A stretch of 13,329 bases of DNA. Origin: JANYBT01 sp038211475 (GTDB taxonomy: Bacteria; Acidobacteriota; Terriglobia; Terriglobales; Acidobacteriaceae). The position numbers were made by a program, and so were the translations under genes. A model generated the notes under the pieces. That model searched no databases. It had not been told where the DNA came from and was given only the letters and a program-made list of their open reading frames with translations. Below are positions 1 to 6,077 of the stretch, piece after piece. How positions within the stretch are numbered: position 1 is the first letter of the stretch; each line of letters starts with the position of its first letter. Location: NCBI GenBank assembly GCA_038211475.1, contig JBBQVN010000097.1, positions 1-13,329 of the forward strand. Reading direction: 5' to 3'.

Positions 1-487
1 GATATGGGACCAGTTGATGTCCCATAGTCCACATGCGTCTGGAGCGTACCATCCCCGTTGCCCAGCAGCACGCTCACTGTGTTGCCGTTATAGTTAGCGG
101 TCACCAGGTCGGCCTTGCCGTCCCCATTGAAGTCCCCCACCGCCACCGAGATGGGAGCAGATCCTGTCCCATAGTCCACATGCGTCTGAAACGTGCCATC
201 CCCGTTGCCCAGCAGCACGCTCACTGTGTTGCCGTTACCGTTCGCGGTCGCCAGGTCGGCCTTGCCGTCCCCATTGAAGTCCCCCACTGCCACCGAGTGG
301 GGACCAGATCCTGTCCCGTAGTCCACATGCGTCTGAAACGTGCCATCCCCGTTGCCCAGCAGCACGCTCACTGTGTTGTCGATATAGTTCGCATTCACCA
401 GGTCGGCCTTGCCGTCCCCATTAAAGTCCCCCACCGCCACCGAGTAGGGCGCAGATCCTGTCCCATAGTCCACATGCGTCTGAAACA
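1..487 (-). repeat. 147-bp tandem repeat inside the FG-GAP gene
   Basis: The landmark atgcgtctg recurs at 33, 180, 327 and 474, an exact 147-bp spacing each time. Three full units and two partial units are visible. Each unit encodes one 49-residue FG-GAP block. Units differ at scattered bases, mainly in the codons for the V/A-T-A-N-Y/G segment, and the array ends where the signal-peptide region begins near 487. Confidence 0.92.
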
Positions 488-620
488 GATTGTTGCCACT
501 AAAGATGGGCGCTGCGACCGGCGGCATGCTGTGCGCGAGAACCGGTGGCCGGTTCTCCAACAGCAAGGCTGTGATCGGTAGAGCCGTCAACACCAAGAGA
601 ATTGCGCGTCCGAGTTTCAT
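1..620 (-). CDS. Secreted FG-GAP/VCBS repeat protein (5' part; runs off the left edge)
   Basis: Reading the minus strand from ATG 620-618 gives about 206 codons without a stop to the window edge, so the C-terminus is missing. The N-terminus has a signal peptide (MKLGRAILLVLTALPITALL). After it come repeats of about 49 residues, each with SVAVGDFNGDGKADL, then NTVSVLLGNGDGTFQTHVDYG. DxNxDGxxD loops of this kind bind calcium in FG-GAP/VCBS beta-propeller blades. The protein is therefore probably exported and acts at the surface or outside the cell, perhaps in adhesion or matrix binding; the partner cannot be told. An AAGGA Shine-Dalgarno at 630-626 sits 5 nt before ATG 620 and favours it over the in-frame ATG at 626, which overlaps that site. 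The repeated family is seen directly; the role is inference. Confidence 0.9.
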   Translation of the reverse strand, partial: MKLGRAILLVLTALPITALLLENRPPVLAHSMPPVAAPIFSGNNLFQTHVDYGTGSAPYSVAVGDFNGDGKADLVNANYIDNTVSVLLGNGDGTFQTHVDYGTGSGPHSVAVGDFNGDGKADLATANGNGNTVSVLLGNGDGTFQTHVDYGTGSAPISVAVGDFNGDGKADLVTANYNGNTVSVLLGNGDGTLQTHVDYGTSTGPI

Positions 621-635
621 TGTCATCCTTCTTTC

Positions 636-652
636 CGCAAGCCTTGCTTGCG
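636..652 (-). promoter_or_regulatory. Perfect hairpin just upstream of the FG-GAP ribosome site
   Basis: On the minus strand CGCAAGC-AAG-GCTTGCG forms a perfect 7-bp stem with a 3-nt loop. It ends 5 nt before the AAGGA Shine-Dalgarno of the FG-GAP gene, so it would lie in the leader of that mRNA. It could stabilise the mRNA or be part of a larger regulatory fold. It does not cover the ribosome site. Confidence 0.5.
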
Positions 653-675
653 AACATGGTGCTTTCCATGGGGAC

Positions 676-695
676 CCAAGACCGTTGGTCTTAGG
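676..695 (-). promoter_or_regulatory. Second leader hairpin of the FG-GAP gene
   Basis: AAGACC-3 nt-GGTCTT is a perfect 6-bp inverted repeat (678-683 with 687-692). It can be extended by two C-G pairs if one A is bulged. It lies about 55-75 nt upstream of the FG-GAP start and 23 nt from the first leader hairpin. I do not match the pair to a named riboswitch. Confidence 0.4.
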
Positions 696-949
696 AATGG
701 TCGTCCGAACCCGGGGGGGAGTCGTGCCAGCGACTGTGGGATTCAGGTCATCATACTCCAACACCTCTGTCTGTGCACGGGGTCAAAGGATGATGTGACA
801 AACCGTCTGCGCTCGGGCATCACCAGTCTGACTCAATCCCTGTCGCTTCCTCCGGGGCAACACAGTCTGGTTGCAGTGAGTGCGACATTTTCTGGTCGCA
901 ACTAAAGGGAGGCGTCGGCTGCACCGTCAAAGGAAGCCGGAATCAGCGA

Positions 950-1714
950 CTAGGCCGAAACCTTCACGATGGTGGTCTCGACGGATTTCCAGGCTGGGGA
1001 GCGAGGGTCGATCAGGTCGAAGTGTCCGGCGTTAGCCACGGCCACCATGTGGACGTTCTCCGCGCGCTTCTGTTTCGCCTGCACGTAATCGCGGCTGAAG
1101 GCTGGCGGAACCACGTCATCGTCATCGCCGTGGATGAGCCACTGCTCGGCTTGGATTGAGAGTTGCGAGGGGTCGGCCTCACGGTAGTGGTCGGGGACCT
1201 CGCTGGGCTTGCCTTGCAGGAATTCCGCAACCGCGTCATCGCTCAGGTGGAGTTCAAAGGCGCGCTGCAAGTTGACCACTCCGGCGAGCGAAATGACATG
1301 GCGCAGCGTGGGCTCGTGGGCGCCCAGGCACAACGCGAGTTGGCCTCCGGCAGAGTGTCCCATGACCACCAAGCGAGTTGTGTCGAGAGCGTGTTGCGCG
1401 GCACTGCGGCGAATGACTTGGTAGGCGGAGCGAATGTCGGCAAAAGTGCCAGGCCAGCAGCCGCCTTCGTTCCCTACGCGACGGTATTCCAGGTTGAAAG
1501 TCGCAATTCCCAGGCCGCCGAGTGCGGCGCAGAGGTGCCCGGCGTGAGCCAGATCGTATTTGGCGCGCCAGTATCCGCCGTGGATGTTGATGAGGACCGG
1601 GAACGGACCTTTCGACTTGGGCAGGCGGACATCGGCGAACTGGTTCGGGTCTGCGCCATAAGCGATGCGAAAGTCTGCCGGTGGGGCAGCTCGGCTGAGG
1701 ATGGAGTCCGACAT
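950..1714 (-). CDS. Alpha/beta hydrolase, esterase or kynurenine-formamidase-like
   Basis: The 254-residue protein has no signal peptide and is probably a cytoplasmic serine hydrolase. Visible motifs in order: oxyanion-hole HGGYWR at residues 45-50, followed by YDLAH; nucleophile elbow GHSAGG with Ser121; a probable catalytic Asp in IHGDDDD (about 198-199); and catalytic His231 in AGHFDL. HGGYWR plus GHSAGG is typical of the BD-FAE/arylformamidase-like branch, whose members cleave small esters or formyl-kynurenine; the substrate is not decided by sequence. The ATG at 1714 lies 12 nt after the stop of the upstream small gene and has no clear Shine-Dalgarno, so translation is probably coupled to that gene. 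The length is normal for the family. Confidence 0.9.
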   Translation of the reverse strand: MSDSILSRAAPPADFRIAYGADPNQFADVRLPKSKGPFPVLINIHGGYWRAKYDLAHAGHLCAALGGLGIATFNLEYRRVGNEGGCWPGTFADIRSAYQVIRRSAAQHALDTTRLVVMGHSAGGQLALCLGAHEPTLRHVISLAGVVNLQRAFELHLSDDAVAEFLQGKPSEVPDHYREADPSQLSIQAEQWLIHGDDDDVVPPAFSRDYVQAKQKRAENVHMVAVANAGHFDLIDPRSPAWKSVETTIVKVSA

Positions 1715-1726
1715 GGATGGTGGCGG

Positions 1727-1972
1727 CTACTCTTTCAGTTTCAGTTTGGATTTGTTGTCTTCCATGAACTGTTTCAAATCGGGGGCGGCATCGAGCAGCC
1801 GGATCCACTGCTCGTAGTAAAGAGTGACGGGGAAGCGTCCCAGGCCATACACGCTGACCCCGCCCTTTTCACCGACGCGAAATTCCATGGCGCCTGCGCG
1901 CTTGCCCGTGCCCACTTGCTTTTCCAGTTCTGCAAGTTTTGCCTTGAGTTCGTCGTAAGACGGTTCGGTCAT
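1727..1972 (-). CDS. Small protein of unknown function, first gene of hydrolase operon
   Basis: This is an 81-residue soluble protein. Residues 1-20 (MTEPSYDELKAKLAELEKQV) form a short charged helix with coiled-coil character. A compact conserved-looking core follows, EKGGVSVYGLGRFPVTLYYE at about 54 to the C-terminal half, and then a Lys-rich tail. The phrase VSVYGLGRFPVTLY seems familiar from small uncharacterised bacterial proteins, but I know no function. The start is well supported: GGAGG on the minus strand (about 1981-1977) lies 4 nt before ATG 1972. It precedes the hydrolase gene by 12 nt, which implies cotranscription. Confidence 0.8.
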   Translation of the reverse strand: MTEPSYDELKAKLAELEKQVGTGKRAGAMEFRVGEKGGVSVYGLGRFPVTLYYEQWIRLLDAAPDLKQFMEDNKSKLKLKE

Positions 1973-1988
1973 GATGCCTCCATTTCAG

Positions 1989-2095
1989 GATGATGACAAT
2001 TTGATGCCGACAATTTAATGCTGGCAATTTGATGATGACAGGTTGTTGACGACAAGTTGATGACGACAATTTAATAATGACTGTTTAATGATAGG
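1989..2095 (-). repeat. Array of degenerate 14-bp direct repeats upstream of the hydrolase operon
   Basis: On the plus strand seven consecutive 14-base units start at 1989, 2003, 2017, 2031, 2045, 2059 and 2073, with a partial eighth at 2087. The consensus is close to gatgatgacaattt (minus strand AAATTGTCATCATC). The period is exact, the units are AT-rich against GC-rich surroundings, and 14 is not a multiple of 3, so it is not a coding repeat. It ends 3-8 bases upstream of the Shine-Dalgarno of the small gene at 1972, so it occupies that operon's promoter or leader. It could be a multi-site operator or a slippage-prone spacer. Confidence 0.85.
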
Positions 2096-2155
2096 CGAGG
2101 GCGGCGGAATTCGTCGAGTGGCGGCGTTCGTAGACTCCAACCTCACCGCAGGCCC

Positions 2156-2690
2156 CTATATTAATGGCACGATCGCCAAGCCACTGCCGAAGACAAAGGC
2201 GGCCGCCTTCAGGAAAAAAAGGAGAGCAAACGCAGCGTTCCCAACGATGCCAGCCCGTGAACGCCCGTTAACAACCTCCCGAATCCCCCAAACAATGCCA
2301 TCGTTGACGTCCTTCCTGTCAAACGTGGGGGAGCTTTCACCAGCAGGGGTACGAAGAGCCACACTATTTCTAACTCGGTCCAAGCGGTGGTCACTGCCAG
2401 CGCGGCGAAAATCACCCATAGCAGGCAATCCGTTCCCACGGTGGTCCGCACAAGCTTGCGCACAATAATCCCGATCACAGCCGCACCTATGCCGTAGACA
2501 ATTCCTTGAATCCAGTGCAACTGCCCAAAGTGGACGTCGGGAGCGGCCAACACCAGCACCATTAGGAACGAGGGAAGAATAAAAGCGATCCCTACCCGCG
2601 TCGCACCCAGACGACCCCGGCGAAGCCATCCCAGCTACATTGCCAGTTGAGCAGCCAACGGGCCGGGAGAAAGCTGCGAGTAGTGGGAGC
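2156..2690 (-). pseudogene. chrA: Decayed chromate transporter gene (chrA remnant)
   Basis: Three pieces of a ChrA-family membrane protein can be joined. In one minus frame SPGPLAAQLAM is cut by a TAG at 2637-2635. The same frame continues GATRVGIAFILPSFLMVLVL, later FGQLHWIQGIVYGIGAAVIG and TTAWTELEIVWLFVP. The frame is then lost at a run of seven A (2214-2220). After a one-base shift the ChrA motif KAAAFVFGSGLAIVPL follows, ending in another TAG at 2158-2156 where the family usually continues with LYGG. The start and the C-terminal half are missing. Intact ChrA exports chromate across the inner membrane with proton coupling; this copy cannot. The homopolymer shift alone could be a sequencing error, but the nonsense codon and lost ends are independent lesions. 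Confidence 0.85.
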
Positions 2691-2832
2691 CGCGCCGTGG
2701 GTAGGGCGAGCGCAGAAAAAGGACGCATTTCAGTACGGCGGAGCAGTGGACCAAAGACGGCAAGCAGGAGTTGAAGATGATGTGACTGTCGTGCCACTAT
2801 GCTAGGCCATGGGGTCCTGACTAAGAAACACT

Positions 2833-2850
2833 AGCACGCTGTAGCGTGCT
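2833..2850. repeat. Palindrome, 7-bp stem with 4-nt loop
   Basis: AGCACGC-TGTA-GCGTGCT is a perfect inverted repeat. No T tract follows on either strand, so it is not a standard intrinsic terminator. It lies about 100 bases upstream of the copper operon and could be a REP-like element or a protein site. Confidence 0.5.
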
Positions 2851-2880
2851 TACAAGCTAGAAATTGGATTGTGAGCATGA

Positions 2881-2896
2881 TTACAAGTGGCTGTGA
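2881..2896 (+). promoter_or_regulatory. Possible copper-response box
   Basis: TTACA-6 nt-TGTGA is an inverted repeat with one mismatch, 51 bases upstream of the first gene of the copper operon. The half site TTACAAG also occurs 31 bases earlier at 2850. TTACA/TGTAA half sites resemble those bound by CopR/CusR-type response regulators, but spacing and match are imperfect, so this is only a candidate. Confidence 0.2.
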
Positions 2897-2947
2897 CGCG
2901 CATCACCGCCCCCGCGGCAGCCGATCGTAGTATCGTTAGGTATAAGA

Positions 2948-3331
2948 ATGCAGTGGCAATTCAAATTCGTGGCATCGGCACTCGTCGTAGTGATATTAGC
3001 GATGCCAGGGTCGGGGGTGGCTTCGTGCTGGTTGCACATGGCGCCGGCCCAGCGTTGCAGGCCTGATTGCTCGATGATGAACGGGTTGGCGGGGTCGAAG
3101 AGCGTTCACCAAGCACCGGCGACTGCCCCTTGCTGCCAAGTCTCCGCCGCGCGGCCGATACCAGCTTCTGTGCCTCAGACTCCTAACGATCAGGGCACTC
3201 GGCTAGCTCCCGCGCTCGCCGTCTCGACTCTCGATTTCCCGACGATTCAAACAGAAGCCATACCGCCTCATCCGCTCGCTCGAGCGTCGAATCATTCCCT
3301 CCAATCTGTCTTCTGCACTTTCTTAATCTAG
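2948..3331 (+). CDS. Small secreted Cys/Met/His-rich protein at the head of the copper operon
   Basis: This 127-residue protein starts with a clear signal peptide (about residues 1-26, hydrophobic ALVVVILAMP). The mature part begins CWLHM and carries Cys27, Cys37, Cys41, adjacent Cys62-Cys63 and Cys123, plus Met31/43/44 and His30/54, all soft-metal ligands. The rest is Pro/Ala-rich and low in structure, ending VFCTFLI. It lies 94 nt before the outer-membrane channel gene, in the same direction. I do not recognise a named family. By context and composition it is probably a periplasmic copper-binding protein, or a copper-sensing leader ORF in the manner of CopL or DUF2946 proteins, which also precede copper genes. 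The start has only a weak AGG at 2938-2940. Function is inference. Confidence 0.7.
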   Translation: MQWQFKFVASALVVVILAMPGSGVASCWLHMAPAQRCRPDCSMMNGLAGSKSVHQAPATAPCCQVSAARPIPASVPQTPNDQGTRLAPALAVSTLDFPTIQTEAIPPHPLARASNHSLQSVFCTFLI

Positions 3332-3356
3332 TAGTGTCCTTTTTTGCTCATCGTTT

Positions 3357-3374
3357 TTAGGCGACAGCGCCTAA
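3357..3374 (+). promoter_or_regulatory. Hairpin between the Cys-rich ORF and the channel gene
   Basis: TTAGGCG-ACAG-CGCCTAA is a perfect 7-bp stem with a 4-nt loop. It lies in the 94-nt gap between the leader ORF stop and the channel gene start, 51 bases before that start. T-rich sequence precedes it (tttttt at 3339-3345 and ttttt at 3354-3358) rather than follows it, so it is not a typical terminator. It may stabilise the downstream mRNA or act in leader control. Confidence 0.45.
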
Positions 3375-3425
3375 GCTTCACGATATCCCTTATTCATTGT
3401 CGTTCGTGCAAGAAGGAACATTCTT

Positions 3426-4775
3426 ATGATTAGGAAAGTGCTTGTTGTGATCGCATTGGGTCTCTCCCCAGCACTCCTGAACGGCCAGGCTAGCGTGCCG
3501 GTCACAATTCAATCGCCTGAGTCTGGCATCCCTGCAAACGCTTCCCAACAAATCCCCGTGGGCCTCGCAGACCTGGTTCGCGAAGCGCTGCAAAAGAACC
3601 CAGCGATTCAGAGCGCTTTGCACACCGCGGAAGCGCAGCGGCGACGAGTGCCGCAAGTGAAGACTCTACCCGATCCTATGGTCGGAATCGGATGGGCGGG
3701 AAACATCACGCCTTTCAGCGTGCAGGTGGGAGACCCTTCCAGCTTTCGTGCCGTTACTGCCAGCCAGCAACTGCTTTACCCGGGCAAGCTAAAGCTACGC
3801 GGTGAGATTGCTTCGAAAGACGCTGATGCCGCAACCTCCGACTACGACGGCATTCGCAGGCGCATCACCGAGGCGGTGAAGACAGCCTATTTCGAATACT
3901 GGTTTTACGATAAAGCGATTCAGACTACCACGAAGGATAAGGATCTGCTGACCAAGCTGTCCCAGATCACCGAAGCCCGTTATCGGGTTGGCAAAGGCGT
4001 TCAGCAGGACGTTCTGAGATCGCAAGTCGAGATTTCATTATTGCTGCAGAGGCTCACGGTGCTTCAACGGCAACGAAATATTTCGGAGGCGCGACTCAAC
4101 ACCCTGCTGGCGCGCAGTCCTGAAGCGCAACTTCCGCCGCCCGAAAATATCGAACAGGCGCATCTGGAATATTCACTTGACGACCTTTATACGCTAGCGC
4201 GCCAGAACGATCCCGGGCTTCGTCGCGAAAAGCAAATGGTTGACCGCAGTCAACTCTCGGTGAATTTAGCGAAGAAGGACTACTACCCGGATCTGAACGT
4301 CGGATACATGTATCAAGAGCGTCCGGGGCTGCCAGATATGCACGCCATGACATTCACCATCAACGTCCCTGTCTTCTACAAAACCCGGCAGCGCGAGGAA
4401 GTGAAGCAGGCCACGGCAGAGCGGATGTCAGCCGCGAGCAGCCGCGATAATCGCCAGAATGAGCTGAACTTTGAGCTGAAGCAGCAATATTTAAGTGCAC
4501 AAGCCTCTGACGAACTGCTGCGCTTGTTCTCGCAAGGGGTGGTGCCACAGTCGTCGTTGGCATTGGAATCCTCGATGTCTGCCTATCAGGTGGGCACCGT
4601 TGATTTCCTCAGCGTTCTGGGAAATTTTTCGACGGTTCTCAATTACGAAATCGATTACTACCGCGAACTGGCGAACTACCAATCTGCTCTTGCACGTATG
4701 GAGAGCATGGTCGGGGTGGATCTAACTTCGACCGTCGCGCAGCCGCACGATCAGCACCCGCCGAAGGGGGAGTAA
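3426..4775 (+). CDS. cusC: TolC-family outer-membrane channel of a copper efflux pump (CusC-like)
   Basis: The 449-residue protein is the outer-membrane exit duct of the tripartite pump formed with the next gene and CusA. It has a signal peptide (MIRKVLVVIALGLSPALLNG) and no lipobox Cys, unlike lipid-anchored E. coli CusC. Two outer-membrane-efflux repeats are visible. The first starts LVREALQKNPAIQSALHTAE and includes the PDPMVGIGW strand and LLYPGKLKLRG. The second starts LYTLARQNDPGLRREKQMVD and includes YYPDLNVGYMYQ and INVPVFYKTRQREEV. Long helical stretches with heptad-like leucines follow each. AAGGA at 3413-3417 lies 8 nt before the ATG. It ends 4 nt before the next gene start. The TolC family is certain; the CusC name rests on its neighbours. 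Confidence 0.92.
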   Translation: MIRKVLVVIALGLSPALLNGQASVPVTIQSPESGIPANASQQIPVGLADLVREALQKNPAIQSALHTAEAQRRRVPQVKTLPDPMVGIGWAGNITPFSVQVGDPSSFRAVTASQQLLYPGKLKLRGEIASKDADAATSDYDGIRRRITEAVKTAYFEYWFYDKAIQTTTKDKDLLTKLSQITEARYRVGKGVQQDVLRSQVEISLLLQRLTVLQRQRNISEARLNTLLARSPEAQLPPPENIEQAHLEYSLDDLYTLARQNDPGLRREKQMVDRSQLSVNLAKKDYYPDLNVGYMYQERPGLPDMHAMTFTINVPVFYKTRQREEVKQATAERMSAASSRDNRQNELNFELKQQYLSAQASDELLRLFSQGVVPQSSLALESSMSAYQVGTVDFLSVLGNFSTVLNYEIDYYRELANYQSALARMESMVGVDLTSTVAQPHDQHPPKGE

Positions 4776-4779
4776 CACG

Positions 4780-6069
4780 ATGTCTCATAAAGTTCTAAAA
4801 GTGTTGGCACTCGGGGCTGCAATCGCCTTGGCGGTTGGAAGCACTTTCAGTGGAAAGGTTTCAGCTTTCTTCCAGCGGCACGAGGTCGCGTCGCAGGAAA
4901 CTGCAAAGGGAAGCGCCGGCAAGCCTCTTTATTGGTTTGATTCGATGAATCCGCAGCGCCACTATAACCAGGCCGGGAAAGCGCCTGACGGAATGGACCT
5001 CGTACCTCAATATGCAGAAGACAACACATCTTCGAATGGCAATCCGCCGGCCCCGATGGCTGCCGGCAGCTTCAAGATCACACCCGACAAGCAGCTGCTG
5101 ATTGGCGTGAGAACCGCGACTGTCGAGCGCCAGTCCCTGGTCCGAACCGTGCGCACAACCGGGCAGATTACCAGCGATGAGACCAAGCTCGAACATGTTC
5201 ACGTCAAGGTCAGTGGATACATCGATAAGGGTTATGTCGACTACGTCGGGCAACTCGTAAAGAAAGGGCAGCCGCTATTTACTCTCTACAGTCCGGATCT
5301 TGTGGCTACCCAAGAGGAGTACTTGATCGCAAAGCGCGGCGCGAAGGAGATGGGCTCTTCCCAATTTCCCGAAGTCTCGCAGGGTTCGCAGTCCCTGCTG
5401 CGTTCGGCGCGGGGGCGACTCAAGCTGTGGGACATCAGCGACCAGCAAATCAAAACGCTTGACGAATCCGGGGTGGTCACCAAGACTTTAACTTTCTATT
5501 CTCCTGCCAGTGGCTTCGTTACCGAGCGCAAGGCGTTTCCGCAAACCGCCGTCACTCCAGACATGGATTTGTATGTAATCAGCGATCTATCCACGATCTG
5601 GGTAAACGCGGATGTATTTGAGTACGAAGTGCCGTTTGTGAAGGTGGGCCAGACGGCGGACATGCAACTCAGCTACTACGCGGGGAAGACCTTCACCGGG
5701 AAAATTACCTACATCTATCCCACCGTCGATCCCGTGTCGCGAACCGTGAAGGTACGCATCGAAGTCCCGAATCCACATTTCGACTTGAAGCCGCAAATGT
5801 TCGCGGACGTTCAGTTGAAGGTCGACTATGGCAACCAGATTGCGATCCCTCAGGAAGCGGTTCTTGATTCGGGCGACAAGCAGTACGTGTTTGTGGTGCA
5901 CGAGGGCGGCGTATTCGAGCCACGCGTTATCCAGATGGGAGCGAAGCTCGAAGGTAACGTGGTCGTTCTGGCTGGCCTGACGGTTGGAGAAACCATCGTG
6001 ACTTCGGGAAACTTTCTCGTTGATTCGGAGAGCCGTCTGAAGAGCGCGATGGGCGGAATGCAGCATTGA
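4780..6069 (+). CDS. cusB: Periplasmic membrane-fusion protein of the copper efflux pump (CusB-like)
   Basis: The 429-residue adaptor links CusA in the inner membrane to the channel in the outer membrane. Residues 4-22 form a hydrophobic N-terminal anchor or signal. Residues 50-78 hold the heavy-metal-binding segment (LYWFDSM ... GMDLVPQYAED), with Met56 and Met72. In related proteins this segment often has CPMHP and CPxCGM cysteines; here there are none, and one of the three methionines used by E. coli CusB also seems absent. The barrel-sandwich hybrid region (about 125-190, with HVKVSGYIDKGYV and GQPLFTLYSPDLV), a helical hairpin, and beta-barrel/membrane-proximal parts (MQLSYYAGKTFTGKITYIYP, PQEAVLDSG) follow. 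GGGGGAG at 4766-4772 precedes ATG 4780. It is translationally close to both neighbours. Confidence 0.93.
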   Translation: MSHKVLKVLALGAAIALAVGSTFSGKVSAFFQRHEVASQETAKGSAGKPLYWFDSMNPQRHYNQAGKAPDGMDLVPQYAEDNTSSNGNPPAPMAAGSFKITPDKQLLIGVRTATVERQSLVRTVRTTGQITSDETKLEHVHVKVSGYIDKGYVDYVGQLVKKGQPLFTLYSPDLVATQEEYLIAKRGAKEMGSSQFPEVSQGSQSLLRSARGRLKLWDISDQQIKTLDESGVVTKTLTFYSPASGFVTERKAFPQTAVTPDMDLYVISDLSTIWVNADVFEYEVPFVKVGQTADMQLSYYAGKTFTGKITYIYPTVDPVSRTVKVRIEVPNPHFDLKPQMFADVQLKVDYGNQIAIPQEAVLDSGDKQYVFVVHEGGVFEPRVIQMGAKLEGNVVVLAGLTVGETIVTSGNFLVDSESRLKSAMGGMQH

Positions 6070-6077
6070 GGATGGTT

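Larger units (their letters stand above)
621..949. other. Intergenic region with leader of the FG-GAP gene
   Basis: No convincing gene is present in this 329-base gap. Short open frames on the plus strand lack a ribosome site and resemble nothing known to me. The region must carry the promoter and leader of the minus-strand FG-GAP gene and the 3' end of the hydrolase operon. Two hairpins are listed separately. I could not fix a promoter: TTGACC and TATGAT words occur on the minus strand, but about 25 bases apart, which is too far. Confidence 0.6.
2691..2947. other. Intergenic region upstream of the copper operon
   Basis: These 257 bases hold no convincing gene. The sequence joining the chrA remnant shows no ChrA match in any frame I tried. 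A palindrome at 2833-2850 and a near-palindromic box at 2881-2896 are listed separately. The promoter of the copper operon must lie here or just before 2948, but no clear -35/-10 pair is visible. Confidence 0.5.

Noticed and set aside
33..581. Plus-strand 182-codon open frame with repeated MRLKRAIPVAQQHAHC-like blocks
   Set aside because: It is the antisense shadow of the FG-GAP repeats. The 147-bp unit is a multiple of 3, so an open antisense frame repeats too.
636..905. A c-di-GMP (GEMM) riboswitch upstream of the FG-GAP gene
   Set aside because: I looked for the GGGCAAACC and GACGCAAAGCC-type core on the minus strand and did not find it.
1163..1993. Plus-strand 276-codon open frame antisense to the hydrolase and small gene
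   Set aside because: The minus strand has catalytic motifs and ribosome sites; the plus translation has no domain character or Shine-Dalgarno.
2833..2850. Intrinsic terminator at the palindrome
   Set aside because: No T tract follows the stem on either strand, and no intact gene ends just before it.
5587..6066. Minus-strand 159-codon open frame inside cusB
   Set aside because: His/Arg-rich antisense translation of a clear membrane-fusion protein; no support of its own.
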